From Histomonas meleagridis (taxonomy: Eukaryota > Parabasalia > Tritrichomonadida > Dientamoebidae): a stretch of 64,000 nucleotides of DNA. The stretch's first letter is position 1, and each line of letters begins with the position of its first letter. The stretch lies in assembly GCA_020186115.1 (NCBI GenBank), contig WSYJ01000059.1, positions 1 to 64,000 on the forward strand, in the 5' to 3' direction. The translations under genes and the position numbers were made by a program. Shown here piece after piece: positions 1-10,727 of the stretch. The notes beneath the pieces were generated by a model. The model was not told where the DNA came from, searched no databases, and worked only from the letters and a program-made list of their open reading frames with translations.

Positions 1-149
1 TCGATTTTAGCCGCTCATCCTTTAGTTTATGTAGCGCGAGTGGGAGCGAGTGCGTAGCACGAAGCTCACATAGCGCTGTGTGTGTGTGTGTGAAATCTCA
101 AATGATTTTGGGATATTTTTTTTACCCTGGGCAAAAAAATATCCCGAAT

Positions 150-690
150 TAGCAACATTAGTTGGGTCTGTTCATGCAGCTTATCATAAAGTCTTCACGG
201 ATAATGAAGAAAAATCAATTTAAGATTTTATCAAGACGAATTTTATTCAACAAGATATACTATTACAAAATCAAGACTTTATTAATCTTGCATCCCAGAT
301 GTGATGTTTAGTCCAAACTTTGTATCTGATCTTAAAAAACGTAACAGGCGTAGCAGCAGAAATTTTCATTAGATGTTTAGATGAAAACCGTGAGAAACCT
401 GATCGAATCATAAACGGTGATGAAACACCATGGCATATACTGCCTTATTCCATAAAGACATGGGCAGATATTTAATCAGATGCTGTTAATATCATTGTTC
501 TTGATTCAGAAAAAACTATGATCTCTGTGATGGCCTCAGTTATATTTGCAGGCACCAAGCTTCCATTGTTTCGTATAGCTAAAGCAACGACTAACTTGGT
601 CCAAATAACACAGATTGGTGACATTTCATACCACATGTCATCCCATAACTCATCAGGATTGATGAAACAAAACAATTTCGAAACATATGA
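150..690 (+). pseudogene. Decayed DDE-superfamily transposase
   Basis: Translating all three plus frames gives a recognisable but broken transposase. A stretch reads GDETPWHILPYSIKTWA at about 418-470, which resembles the second catalytic block (DET-W) of DDE_1/pogo-like endonucleases common in trichomonad genomes. It is followed by a frame containing SVMASVIFAGTKLPLF and then QIGDISYHMSSHNSSG, the typical downstream blocks. Upstream, SVHAAYHKVFTDNEEKS looks like the N-terminal helix-turn-helix region. In-frame stops (for example near 222 and 475) and at least one frame change near 300-360 separate these blocks, so it cannot make a full protein. The family call is from motif memory and is fairly secure; the exact ends are not. 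Confidence 0.6.
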
Positions 691-699
691 AAATTCTTC

Positions 700-1030
700 T
701 CAATGCAATGCTTGAGAACACAATAGCCCTGATACAATAAGTAAATCTTGGTCAATTTACTAAATTTGACTTCAATAAACATTTTTGATTTAATTTTCAT
801 CCATGAATGTGTTGAAAACAATATGCTGTGAAAGAGGGTTTTTTTATTAATGAATTTTGGCTTTTTCAAGTTTTTATATATCTGATATCTGATAATATAA
901 TTTTGAAAAAAAAAATTATTCTAAATTTGTCAATAAAACATATTTTCGATTTGCTTTGGGAGCTCATGGAGACTGGCCACTAATTATATATGTAGCGAGA
1001 GATATATGAGAAAATTATACATTTTTATTG
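700..1030. other. AT-rich spacer, no gene seen
   Basis: Nothing coding is supported here. The short minus-strand frame between about 591 and 869 is a shadow over the transposase relic and its flank. Confidence 0.4.
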
Positions 1031-1039
1031 TTTTGCCGC

Positions 1040-1232
1040 ATCCTATATAATATCCGTTAATACTATTTGTTACAAGACTACCATTAATAGTTAAATCATT
1101 ATTAATAATATTATGAGTATGATTTTTCAAAGCATAATCATCAATAGAATAACCATTAATAGTATTTACTAACAAACGATTTATATTAACATCATTCTTT
1201 TTTTGATCTATTTTTACAAATTCTTTTTTACA
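1040..1232 (-). pseudogene. Orphan fragment of a Maverick fibre gene
   Basis: The minus strand encodes about 60 residues including EFVKIDQKKNDVNINRL, VNTINGYSIDDYALKNHTHN and NNDLTINGSL. The Maverick fibre gene further right (near 18.6-18.8 kb) has EFVKINEDNNNVNISNL, ETINGYSTEDFALKDHNH and NNDITVNGKI in the same order. The fragment therefore derives from a related fibre gene, not from the nearby host genes. No start or stop of the original gene is present. It marks a second, mostly lost Maverick copy or a rearranged piece about 14 kb from the main element. Confidence 0.7.
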
Positions 1233-1234
1233 AA

Positions 1235-1727
1235 TCCATTACATTGTTAATTTTGCTAAACATTTGATTTAAATAATATATATTGGAAATAAATAATATA
1301 TAAAACACAAAAAATTTGTTTATAAACCAATTTTATAGGAAGATATATTTTTTTAATTTTAAGTGTCAAATCTCTATATAAGAGTTTTTGTTATATAAAG
1401 ATTTAAAAATATCCTTTGCTATTATTCTTAATCTCTGTCAAATACTTATATCGAATTATGAGCATAAGAATAAGAGATAAATTTGTTTGATCTAATTTCA
1501 AACGACCGTTTAGAGAATAGGACACATTTCATATAAAATAATAATAACTTTTTTTCGATTGGGTTGTGTAAAAGTGGCTTTTGTTTGCATATATGCAATA
1601 AGGTCTTCAAAAACTAATATTTAGACAATGTCTTGTAATATTTAATTTAGTTTTGTGTCTCGTTTTTTTCATATACAAGTAATGACCATTGTTATTTTAT
1701 TTTCATACTAATGAGAAGATTTCTTTC
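1235..1727. other. AT-rich upstream region of the BspA-like gene
   Basis: No gene is seen. The last bases before the ATG at 1728 read TTCTTTCATG, which places a TCA-type initiator-like motif directly at the start codon, as is usual in trichomonads. This is a weak inference from one site. Confidence 0.3.
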
Positions 1728-3019
1728 ATGTTTTATATTTTTACAATTCAAGCATTTGAAATATTTGATAATAAAACAAAAACACTTACATTAAAAACAC
1801 AAGGAGATTTTGAAAGTGCAAAAAAATATGAAGAAGAAACTTTATTTTTAATTATAGAAGGTGGAATTACTACAATACCAAATGATGCATTTAAAGATTG
1901 GAGTAATCTAGCATCTGTTAAAATTGGTAACTCAGTAACTGTGATTGGCAAGCAAGCATTTTGTTATTGCAAAAGTTTATCAAATGTTACTTTTGGTGAA
2001 AATGTTACCACAATTTCAGATGGTGGATTTTATCGATGTACTAAATTATCCATAGTTATTTTTAATGAAAATTTAATTGAAATCAGTTCGAACTCATTTC
2101 ATCAATGTTCATCACTAAAAAGTATTAATTTATCAAATTCTGTAACTACTATTGGCTGGTATGCATTTTCTCATTGTGAGAAACTTTCACGAATTATTTT
2201 GGGAGAAAATTTAACTATAATTGAAAATTATGCATTTAATACTTGCAAAAATTTATCAGAGGTTGTTTTTAATGAAAAATTGACCCAAATTGGGAGAAAT
2301 TCATTTTTTATTGTATTTCGCTTGAAAGAATTAAATTACCAAATTCACTTTATATAATTTATGATGATTGTTTCTCTCAATGCATTAAATTATCAAATGT
2401 AATTTTTGGAAATAAATTAACAAAAATTGGTTATAGAGCATTTGAATATTGTTATTCTCTTAAAAATATCGAATTACCAAGTTCATTAACTACTATCAAT
2501 TCAGATACCTTTAATAGATGTTATAATTTATCAGTTGTTATTATAGGTGAAAATGTTGTTTCAATTGAGTCACAAGCATTTTACAATTGTACATCTCTAA
2601 CTTGTCTTTATTATTATGGCCACTCAGAACCTAAAGTTAGCAATAATGCATTTGATAATTGTCCTGTCAAATGTGTGATGACATTGGATTCATATAATTC
2701 AACAAAATTTGGGAAATTTAATGTATCAAAAGGAACAACAATCGAAAATTGTAATCCATGGCCAACACATACATTTATACAATCAAACTCTTCTACACAA
2801 TCGAATACATTTACACAATCAAATTCATTTACACAATCGAATGTGTTTACAACAGCAAATACATCTTCTGTAACATATACAAATTCTAATATATATTCTA
2901 ATTCAATCACGAACTCAAATATTACATCAAATTCATTTCCATTAAGATCTACTTCAAAAACTGTTACACTTGCTTTTGGTGCAAGTATTATTTCTTTATT
3001 ATTCTTAATTTTATTTTAA
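1728..3019 (+). pseudogene. BspA-like leucine-rich repeat surface protein, frameshifted
   Basis: The product resembles trichomonad BspA-like adhesins. From about residue 35 it consists of 23-residue treponeme-type leucine-rich repeats with the pattern IG-AF-C-L--V/I-L---V--I. After the repeats come a Thr/Ser/Asn-rich stalk (repeated NTFTQS-type units, about 2760-2930) and a C-terminal membrane segment, TLAFGASIISLLFLILF, ending at 3019. The reading frame breaks near 2308: in the run CATTTTTTATTG one T appears to be missing, and the +1 frame immediately continues the repeat (SLERIKLPNS). The ATG at 1728 was chosen because the longer frame has no upstream ATG. A basic stretch just after the stop (about 3040-3070) could be a lost cytoplasmic tail. 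It may be a pseudogene or a homopolymer read error. Confidence 0.75.
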
Positions 3020-3700
3020 TAATCATTCATAATATTTTTAGATATCGAAGAAGAAAAAGACAACAACAGTAAATGATATCATCAAATTGATGTAATGCAA
3101 CCTTTAAAATAAAATGAAGAGTTCTCTAAAACATAAATAAATGGAAGCATTACTTAAATCTTTTTAAAAATTATTAATATAAGGATTATGTGTGTTAAGA
3201 AAAAAAAATCAATGATATAAATTTTATATACCCTGTTTCGGTTGAATATCACTGTTATAATTTGCCAACGGTGAGTTCGACAGACGTATTTTTGGCTAAT
3301 GATAATCGAGCTTTTTATCAATCTTGGAAATTAGTGTTGCAACAAAATTATTTATTTTTTCTTTGCTAATATTGTTTTTGTGTTTAAATTCTTATAACAA
3401 TAACAGCAGTCAATATCATTTCTATAACATAAAATAAATGGAATTACATAAATTTTTTTTTAAAATTTATGAAATTATCTCTTTATAAATAACTTAAATC
3501 TTTTTATTGAGAAAATTTAATTATCTCTTTATACAATCAGGAATATTTTATTGTTCCAGAATCAAATAATGTTCATATCTTTAAATTTTTTTCGTATTCA
3601 ATTTTTTTAATATCAATATGAACTGTTGCACTTCTGATATTATTAATTCTAATAATGATAATATTGTTGACCAAGTTCTTAAGCGGTAGGTATATAATGC
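3020..3700. other. AT-rich spacer, no gene seen
   Basis: Downstream of the BspA-like gene there is only AT-rich sequence with short oligo-T and oligo-A tracts. The minus frame at 3573-3836 crosses the GC-rich hairpins and has no family features, so I do not call it a gene. Confidence 0.4.
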
Positions 3701-3826
3701 GGTCGGCACGAGACCAGTAGCCCCTAGGGGCCCCTGGGATCGTGCCGACCTCAGTATTTTCTGATGGGGTCTCCGGAGACCCCACCATCAGTTCGCTCCG
3801 CTCGCTACTAAAATCACGATGATTTT
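3701..3826. repeat. GC-rich element with three consecutive hairpins
   Basis: Seen directly: a 10-bp perfect stem GGTCGGCACG (3701-3710) / CGTGCCGACC (3741-3750) with an inner CCAG/CTGG and the palindromes CCCCTAGGGG and GGGGCCCC in the loop. A second hairpin lies at about 3762-3790 (GGGGTCTCC/GGAGACCCC). A third is AAAATCA-CGA-TGATTTT (3810-3826). Between the last two is TTCGCTCCGCTCGCTA. The whole block is far richer in G and C than its surroundings. It looks like a small interspersed structured element or a non-coding RNA relic; its family is unknown to me. Confidence 0.6.
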
Positions 3827-3980
3827 TGTGAACCATACAATTCGTTTGAATAATTGGGGTGACTTAAATAATACCCAATACATACACACTTTTGGACGGT
3901 TATCGACTCAATATTTGACTTTTTGAACTGTTGTATAATTACAACAAGAAAAAAATCAAAAATTTTGGCTTATCGTAAAT

Positions 3981-4330
3981 CCAGGGCAAAAAAGTGCCAA
4001 ACTTTTTGAATGGATTATATCCACTTTTTCATAACTAACCGTACCGATATAGGGCAAAAAAGTGACAGCAATAATTTTCCATTCGATTTTCTAATTCTGA
4101 ATCGAATTGCCTTCACAAATAATGAATACCCATTGAATAATTTTGATTGTAAAATATATTTGAATGCATTCAAATAATTTTATGTGTTAATACAATTTCT
4201 CGATGTAAAGTGTCAAAATATTTATGTCATCGTCAGATGTCATTTTGCTTTGAGTATTCATGAATGAAAACTATTTTTCCATTTTTATCAAATTTTCAAT
4301 GGTCGTGATCCCAGGGCAAAAAAGTGTCAT
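3981..4330 (+). repeat. Three copies of an AGGGCAAAAAAGTG motif
   Basis: The motif CCAGGGCAAAAAAGTGCCAA occurs at 3981-4000, AGGGCAAAAAAGTGAC at 4051-4066 and CCAGGGCAAAAAAGTGTCAT at 4311-4330. A reverse-strand copy matching the first in 19 of 20 bases lies at 10131-10150, and a weaker relative (CTGGGCAAAAAAATAT) is near 127. The rest of 3830-4700 is AT-rich with no gene. The motif could be the end of a small transposable element. Confidence 0.5.
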
Positions 4331-4706
4331 CCGAATCAATAGTAATGAATATTTTCTATTTGTATTCATATGCCAACGAATTGAATATTGTCTTTTGATT
4401 AAGAATTTTGCACTTTTATACTGCAATTTGATAAAGCAGTATTAATTGATTTTTAAAAATAAATTATTTTGATAATTTATGTGAATCTATATAATAGAGT
4501 TTGCTGTTTATGTTGTTGAGGTTATGTAGAGTTCCATAAAACAAAATTAATGTTCACTAAGTTCTATTTTTTATGAGAATATTTTGTCATGGTGAAACAT
4601 TGCACACTTCAAATTTTTCCATATCCCAAAACTCGAACGTTTTATGGTATCTCTCAAAGCGTTGATTCACATTGGCTCAAACAAAAACACTCAAGTTTAT
4701 ATTAAT

Positions 4707-5170
4707 CTATACAATCATATTCATATTCAATCGTCCTCGTCCGCTTTCGCCATATCTCCGATGCTTCCACTGATCTCTTCGACAAGCTTTGTACTCGACG
4801 TCGAGTGTGTCTTTGAATTCCATTTTTGCCAATGACTCTTTCTTTTCCTTATTGCTCTGCACCAAGAAGACAACGATGCCGGCAACGATAGCCACAGCCG
4901 ACTCGCAGACAATACCAGTCAAAGCTGGCGCCGTGATGCCGCCAGCGGATGGAGGGGAGGCCTGGAACACGACGGTAAAGAGTTGCGAAGAATACGCAAC
5001 GACTCTGTGATCATAGAAGACGAGCTCACTTCGAACGTTTGTAAGTGACGAGGTGACGACGGGAGGAGAAAGCGAATTTGTGTGCATGGCACATAGAGTT
5101 AGCGTGTACGTGAGCGACAGTGAATGCGTTAATGAAAGTGAGCGACAAGGTGGCGTCGCTTCGAAGCGAT
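4707..5170 (-). pseudogene. Relic of a Ser/Thr-rich single-pass membrane protein, copy 1
   Basis: The minus frame ending at 4707 encodes a Ser/Thr-rich stretch, then ELVFYDHRVVAYSSQLFTVVF, then one membrane segment (AVAIVAGIVVFLVQ) followed by NKEKK. The adjoining upstream frame is open to about 5170 and continues with SLSLTHSLSLTYTLTLC-like text. It is clearly paralogous to the next feature at 5519-6115 (shared TNSxS, TSLT, V-YSS, FTVV blocks). The C-terminal tail appears frameshifted: another frame gives LVEEISGSIGDMAKADEDD, closer to the acidic tail of the paralogue. No proper start codon is visible, so it is probably a 5'-truncated relic. The function of the family is not recognised beyond a surface-protein architecture. 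Confidence 0.5.
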
Positions 5171-5518
5171 TCTATAAATGCTTTTCTTTTGTGTTACTCC
5201 ATATTCAAAATTTCTTTGGATGTAGAAACTGTATTCCCCACATTACGTATTAAGTAAAATGTATGAGAGAAGAGGGATTTTAATCACGAGTCAGAATTAA
5301 ATATAGATGGAACTCGTTCTCAAAAATATCAATGGTTATTAAAAAATGTGAAAACTTCACGGTTTAAATCTAAACTTTATTATGTTATTCAAAACTCGCC
5401 CACACAATTGTGCTTCATATCAATTCAATATCAAACAGGAATCTAAATAACAAAAAAATAAAATAAAATCAACTAATAATAATAAAAATAGTAATGAGTT
5501 TATATAATGAAATGAAAA
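5090..5518. other. Spacer between two paralogous relics
   Basis: After the upstream part of copy 1 (to about 5170) the sequence to 5518 is AT-rich and shows nothing coding. The block CGCTTCGAAGCGA near 5158-5172 is repeated near 6010-6022 upstream of copy 2, which supports a tandem duplication. Confidence 0.4.
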
Positions 5519-6115
5519 TTATATTTGATTGACGAATTTGTCTTCTTTGAAATCATCTGCAAATGAATCTTCTACGATGCTTGTGCTTGTCATCCCAATT
5601 GTGAAGGTGATCCCAGTTTCGGAAATATTTTCTTCAGAATTGGTTAAATCTTGTTCTTGTTCTTGATCGCTCCTCATTTGTTTATTGTTCCGAAAACGAA
5701 TCAATACAACGGCAAGCAGAGAGACTATGATGGCAACAGCGACGCAAACCGAAGTGATAATTATCGCATTGTTGTCGCTCGCTTGTGACTCATTTGGATA
5801 TACGACAGTGAAGAAATTTGTGTAGTAGCTGTAGCACGAAGAATACACAACGACTGTGTGCTCGTGGTAGACAACCTCCGTCTGGATGTGAGTGAGCGAC
5901 GTGCCAACAGCGGAAAGCGAAAATGAATTTGTTTGTGTATCACATATAGTTATTGTATGCGTGACTGACAGCGAATACGTCAATGTGAATGTATAGATGA
6001 TATAGTTGCATCACTTCGAAGCGATTCTGTGAATGTGTCTGATAGTATATATGTATTTGATTCTATGAATGTGTTTGATTCTGCGAATGTGAGAGTTGGC
6101 ATTGCTATTCTCGAG
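5519..6115 (-). pseudogene. Relic of a Ser/Thr-rich single-pass membrane protein, copy 2
   Basis: The open minus frame 5519-5983 starts only at TTG and has a membrane segment (AIIITSVCVAVAIIVSLLAV) followed by RFRNNK and a long acidic tail that ends EDSFADDFKEDKFVNQI. Upstream, in a different frame, 6025-6115 reads like TLTFAESNTFIESNTYILSD, the low-complexity ectodomain repeat, so there is a frameshift between them near 5990-6020. The architecture (Thr-rich ectodomain, one membrane helix, acidic tail) matches trichomonad surface proteins. The tail motif recurs as an orphan at 56204-56293, so it is probably a conserved sorting or adaptor-binding tail (inference). Confidence 0.5.
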
Positions 6116-6130
6116 TTTCTAGAGAATTGA

Positions 6131-6240
6131 GTTGTTTAAGTTTGATCACTGATCAAAAAGAAAGAAAAGAACTATAAAAAGCAAATAAAATCAATTCACA
6201 CTCATGAATCGCAATCAATTGCTATAGTCAGTCAAAAAAT
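6131..6240. repeat. Segment shared with 9723-9830
   Basis: GTTGTTTAAGTTTGATCACTGATCA at 6131-6155 nearly matches GTTGTTTGAGTTTGATTACTGATCA at 9723-9747, and weaker similarity continues for about 80 bases (ATCAAT-GCTATAGTCAG versus ATCAATAGTTGTGGTCGG). Both copies lie just upstream of a minus-strand relic. This may be a shared promoter segment or part of the same dispersed repeat. Confidence 0.4.
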
Positions 6241-6860
6241 TCATGAAAAACAAATATTGGAATGAATTTATCCAAATAAAAGTTGTGATTGTGCATTGAT
6301 ATTTTTTATTGCAAGTTCATCTAAATGTTTTCTTAAACCCCTATTTCAGCTTGAAAATTTTGAAATTTATAAAATAACACTCAAAATAACAGTTTATGTT
6401 ATGCTTATTGTTGCTCAAGCTTAACTTCTCGAAAAATTGACAATATCATTAAAACAATTACTATTATGTATTTTATGAGCGTTTTGAGATTAAAATAAAT
6501 TAATATTAATGCAAGAAAATATTACTGAAATTAGAAATTATTGCAATATTCATGAGGTTTCCATTATTAGTTTAACATTATGAAGAGATGTCGTGATTGT
6601 CGAAACCAAATGCATAGATTTTCTAGATCAAAATTAAATATTATTATATTTGCTTAGTTATGTTGTTTTATTAATTCGAATATTATAAATCTTAATACAC
6701 AACATTATTCAATGGAGTATTGTATTGAAAATATATTCTATAAATGATAACAAAAAACGTATGATATCTCTGTTTCTTATGTTGATCCATTAAAATATAT
6801 TGTGAATATAAGAAATTTATATAATTTTTTAATTTTATTCATTTGATGTAATTTTTCATT
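6240..6860. other. AT-rich spacer, no gene seen
   Basis: I see no coding frame with family features and no clear structure in this stretch. Confidence 0.35.
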
Positions 6861-6864
6861 TGTT

Positions 6865-7575
6865 TTTATTTTTCTCTTTTCCTTGTTCATTTCTTATACG
6901 ATCTTTCATTCATTAATCTATCATTTTTTATGTGTATTTTCACTTAATTTCATTTTTATAGCAATACTATCTATCTTCATTTTTTTTGTTTATTTTTTAT
7001 TATTCTTTTCGCTTTTTCATCATTCTTTTCTCATTTTATTTATCATCTTTTTTGCTTATCTTGTATCATTCTTTCTCTTTACTTTCGTAATTCTTTTTGT
7101 TTATCTTTCATCATTCTTTTTGTTTATCATTCAGCATTCTTTGCGTTTATCTTTCATAAATCTTTTTGTTTATCTTTTGCTCATTTATTTTGTTTATCTT
7201 TCAGCATTCTTTTCTTTTTACTTTCATCATTCTTTGGGTTTATCTTTCATTATTCTTTTCTATTTACTTTCATTATTCTTTTTGTTTATCATTCAGCATT
7301 CTTTGAATTTATCTTTCATCATTCTTTTTGTTTATCTTTCATCATTCTTTCTGCTTTTCTTTCAGCATTCTTTTCTCTTTACTTTCATCATTCTTTGAGT
7401 TTATCTTTCATTATTCTTTGCGTTTATCTTTTATCATTCTTCTCTCTTTACTTTTGTTATTCTTTTTGTTTATCTTTCAGCATCCTTTTTGTTTATCTTT
7501 CAGCATCCTTTTTGTTTATCATTTAGCATTCTTTTTGTTTATCTTTCATCATTCTTTTCTTTTTATTATTATTTC
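6865..7575 (+). repeat. Pyrimidine-rich 23-bp tandem repeat array
   Basis: A degenerate unit CATTCTTTTTGTTTATCTTTCAT (23 bp) repeats across roughly 700 bp, with variants such as CATTCTTTGCGTTTATCTTTCAT. Because 23 is not a multiple of three, all frames are similarly open, which explains the long apparent hydrophobic proteins here; these are artefacts. The array directly abuts the 3' end of the MULE transposase relic. Confidence 0.8.
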
Positions 7576-7605
7576 CCACTGCTTTATATAAGTCTAATTC
7601 TCTTA

Positions 7606-9441
7606 TTATAGTTTACATGTTGCCGAGTTATGTCCTTCTTTCCCACATTTATGGCATCGATATGTTCTTTTTGTTTTATGTGCACCGCATTTTTTTTGGT
7701 GATCAACAAATAAAGATTGTTTTGTGATTGGTCGACCTCTCTGTGCAATAAATTCAGGCGATCCTGTGGAACATGTTTTTAAATTGTTAAATCCTATGAA
7801 AAGATCGTCAAATAATTTTCGTATTTCTGGATTTCTATTTGCCTCTGCTGCTATTGGAGATACCATATCCATAAGATTTGTATACTTATACATATTATAA
7901 TTATTATTTACTGCAACTTGCACGGTTTGAATTTCTGTTTCTTCTGTTTCATCAAAATGCTGTGTAAAATAAATGTCTGGAATATCTTCTTCTTTGACCA
8001 AAGGAAATAGACCAGCTTTATACCTATTAAACAATATGTGGCAACAAGGTAAACCAAATTCTGTTTTAACTTTACAATTACAATCTTCAAAATTAATACT
8101 ATTTGATAATGGAGAAATCTGTACATATACTTTTATAATATTATTCATTTTTTCATATTCAGTATTTAAAATATTAGAACATAAATTACCAAGTTGCTTA
8201 CCGTGATATAAATCTAAATTGATTTGAATTCTCTTTGTTGCAATATTTTTTTTAATAAGCATTTCTGCATGTAATAAAAATGCATCAATGATATTTTTTA
8301 ATGTAACAATTTTATGATCTATCCAATTTTTAATTGTAGAAAAATTTCCTTCTGCTAAATTCGAAGTATAATGATTTCTTAGTCTATAATGAGCTAATAT
8401 CTCCGGATCATAATACTTAAGATGTTTCAATAATAACTGCAAATGAGGTTTTTCTTTCGTATTTTTTTGGATTTCATTATTAATCAGTGAAACGAAATCT
8501 GATGCTTTCATTTCTCCATGAAATGATTTTATTAGCGTTTGATATATTACTGAATTAACACCACAATGATCTGATACATTTCTCAATATATGAACTCTAC
8601 AAAATACAATCTTTGAAGTTTTAAAAACATATTTAATTGCTTTTCTTTGAGATTCCAGTCGATCACATATAAATATTCTAGAATTAATATATTCAAAAAG
8701 AATAATTAAAAAATCAACAAAATCATTGAATGTTTTCCCCAATAAAATACCTAAAGCAATCATTTGAGCTTTGTCATTCTCGTCGTAGCAATAACATAAA
8801 ATTATTGGATACCTGTACTCATTAGTACACATAGTATCGTCCATCACACAGATATCTTGTGCATAGGGTTTGGATATAATGGAGCTATGAATTAAAGTTA
8901 AACCATGGAATTTATCATCTTTTTTTTTGAAATGTCACAATATACTTCTTACTCCATTCTTGAGATTCCGTTTCAAGTTGTTCGATTTCATTTATAAATG
9001 TTTTTGCTAAAGCATTTCTTGAATAGTTGTATAGTTGATTTGAAGAAATTGATAAATTTAAATTTTTTCTAATAAAATATGGCGAAGCACCTTTAGAACG
9101 CAAATCAATAATTTCCTCTTTTTGTTTTGAAGTAAGAAGGCAAAAAAACTTTCAACGTATCTCTTATTGATAGAGTGATTGTGAATCCATTCACCCGAAC
9201 AATTACATAGGATTGAATCTCTGAACTTCACACTGAAGTGGCTTGGGCAATCCTTGAACCTGCACTTATAACAAACATATGATGTAATGTCTCTTTTTTT
9301 GGACTCAACAATTGAATATGGACATCGATGGATCGCCATTTGGTCTTTGATATCGATCTTGAAATCATCAAAAGCACTCATCCCAATTCTCCCTTTAATA
9401 TAATCAATGAATTCAATGAGGGTGCTTTCTTTTATTTCCAT
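7606..9441 (-). pseudogene. MULE-type transposase with SWIM and zinc knuckle, two frameshifts
   Basis: Read on the minus strand: an N-terminal zinc-binding domain of the FLYWCH/WRKY-GCM1 type (CPYSI, CYKCRFKDCPSHF, EWIHNHS), a helical linker (RSKGASPYFIRKNLNLS), then the MULE catalytic core. The likely acidic residues are D in CVMDDTMCTN, D in FICDRLESQRKAI and E in SNLAEGNFSTIKNW. A SWIM finger (CNCKVKTEFGLPCCHIL) and a C-terminal CCHC knuckle (CHKCGKEGHNSATC) follow. Two single-base frameshifts break it, one in a seven-base run near 9142-9148 (frames rejoin at TSKQKEEII) and one in a nine-A run near 8928. The ATG at 9441 is preferred over the upstream TTG. Without the two shifts it would be about 600 residues, a normal size for trichomonad MULEs. 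Terminal inverted repeats were not identified. Confidence 0.8.
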
Positions 9442-9454
9442 TTCTATCTGCAAA

Positions 9455-10700
9455 TTTATAAATAAACGGTTTTGTCCGGACGGTTATGTTGTTTTCCAAT
9501 TAGATTTAACCCGTAACAAATGTAAAACCAAGAGTAGGAAATCAACAAATGTGATCGATACTTCATTGAAACGCAGACCTTTATAAAATCTGTTTAACCA
9601 GTGAACTTAAGTGGAAAAAATGGAATAATTAAAAAAAAGAGATATCAACAATTATTAGTTTGAAAAAACAAAAAAATGAGAGTTTTCGCTGGTTTTAAGG
9701 TCATTGTGTTCTAAAAAAATGTGTTGTTTGAGTTTGATTACTGATCAATTATCAGAGAGATAGAATATTAGGACATAGAATGAAACAAACCATTTAACAC
9801 TTGTGCTTCGAAATCAATAGTTGTGGTCGGATGGGATGTTGGTGGACCTAAATTCAATATTCGAAAATGTCAAGACCATGACCAGTCCAAATGGCAAAAT
9901 GTAGTAGTGATCATCTTCATATTGGCCCCCTTGAAAGGAAACACAAGATCAATCTTTGCTTGAACAACTTTCAGGAAGATGCATTGAGGCTTTGGCTTAA
10001 ATGAACTTTTGGCGCCACGTTTATTTTGACAAAATCACGCGCCTTCTGATATTTTGCCACTGCTAAGAAAAATTCAATGGCCCACAAACGCATTCAATTT
10101 TTTTCTGAGATGATTGAGAGTGTTTTTCGGTTGGCACTTTTTTGCCCTGCGCATTATCGTTTTTCTCTCAAAAGTATTCTAAATGCTTGTCATCATTTTG
10201 CTCTGCATTTACGATTTTTCAAAAATTCTAAAATTAAAAAATTCTTGAAAAAATGTAATTATTTATTTTAAAATAATAATATCAAAGACATAATATATAT
10301 AAGTAGAAAATATATTTTATGGCATATAATGAAGAAAAAATAATTTTTGATGTAATTAATGCAGATTGAAAAAAGTAAAAAAATTTCAAAAAATAAATAT
10401 CATAATCAAATTCTCCATATGTTAAAACATATGGTGGTATATTATTATTATTAGAATATTCAATGTATATGATTTTATTTAAAAAATTTTTCTTTTTCAT
10501 GATGCCATTTTTGAATGAGTATTCAAATTACTAGGAATTGTGATAAAATATCACCTATTCAATTTATTTTTGGATACTTCCTATTTTTGTCAGGATAATT
10601 CTGATATAAAATATAAAATGTCAGATTAACAAAAAATAATACTTGAATTTTGTAAGCAAATAATGATTTAATTTTAATTTCATATTAATAACTTTTGTTT
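9455..10700. other. Gene-free region upstream of the MULE relic
   Basis: Besides the 9723-9830 shared segment and the inverted motif copy at 10131-10150, I see no supported gene. A slightly less AT-rich stretch (about 9840-10160) may be an old coding relic but translates to nothing recognisable. Confidence 0.35.
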
Positions 10701-10727
10701 ATTTAACACACTCTATAAAATGAAACG

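Noticed and set aside
3573-3836. 87-codon minus ORF over the GC-rich hairpins
   Set aside because: It has no family features and its unusual composition is explained by the hairpins.
6883-7591. Long hydrophobic plus-strand ORFs
   Set aside because: They follow the 23-bp pyrimidine repeat; the period is not a multiple of three and all frames look alike, so this is repeat sequence, not a membrane protein.
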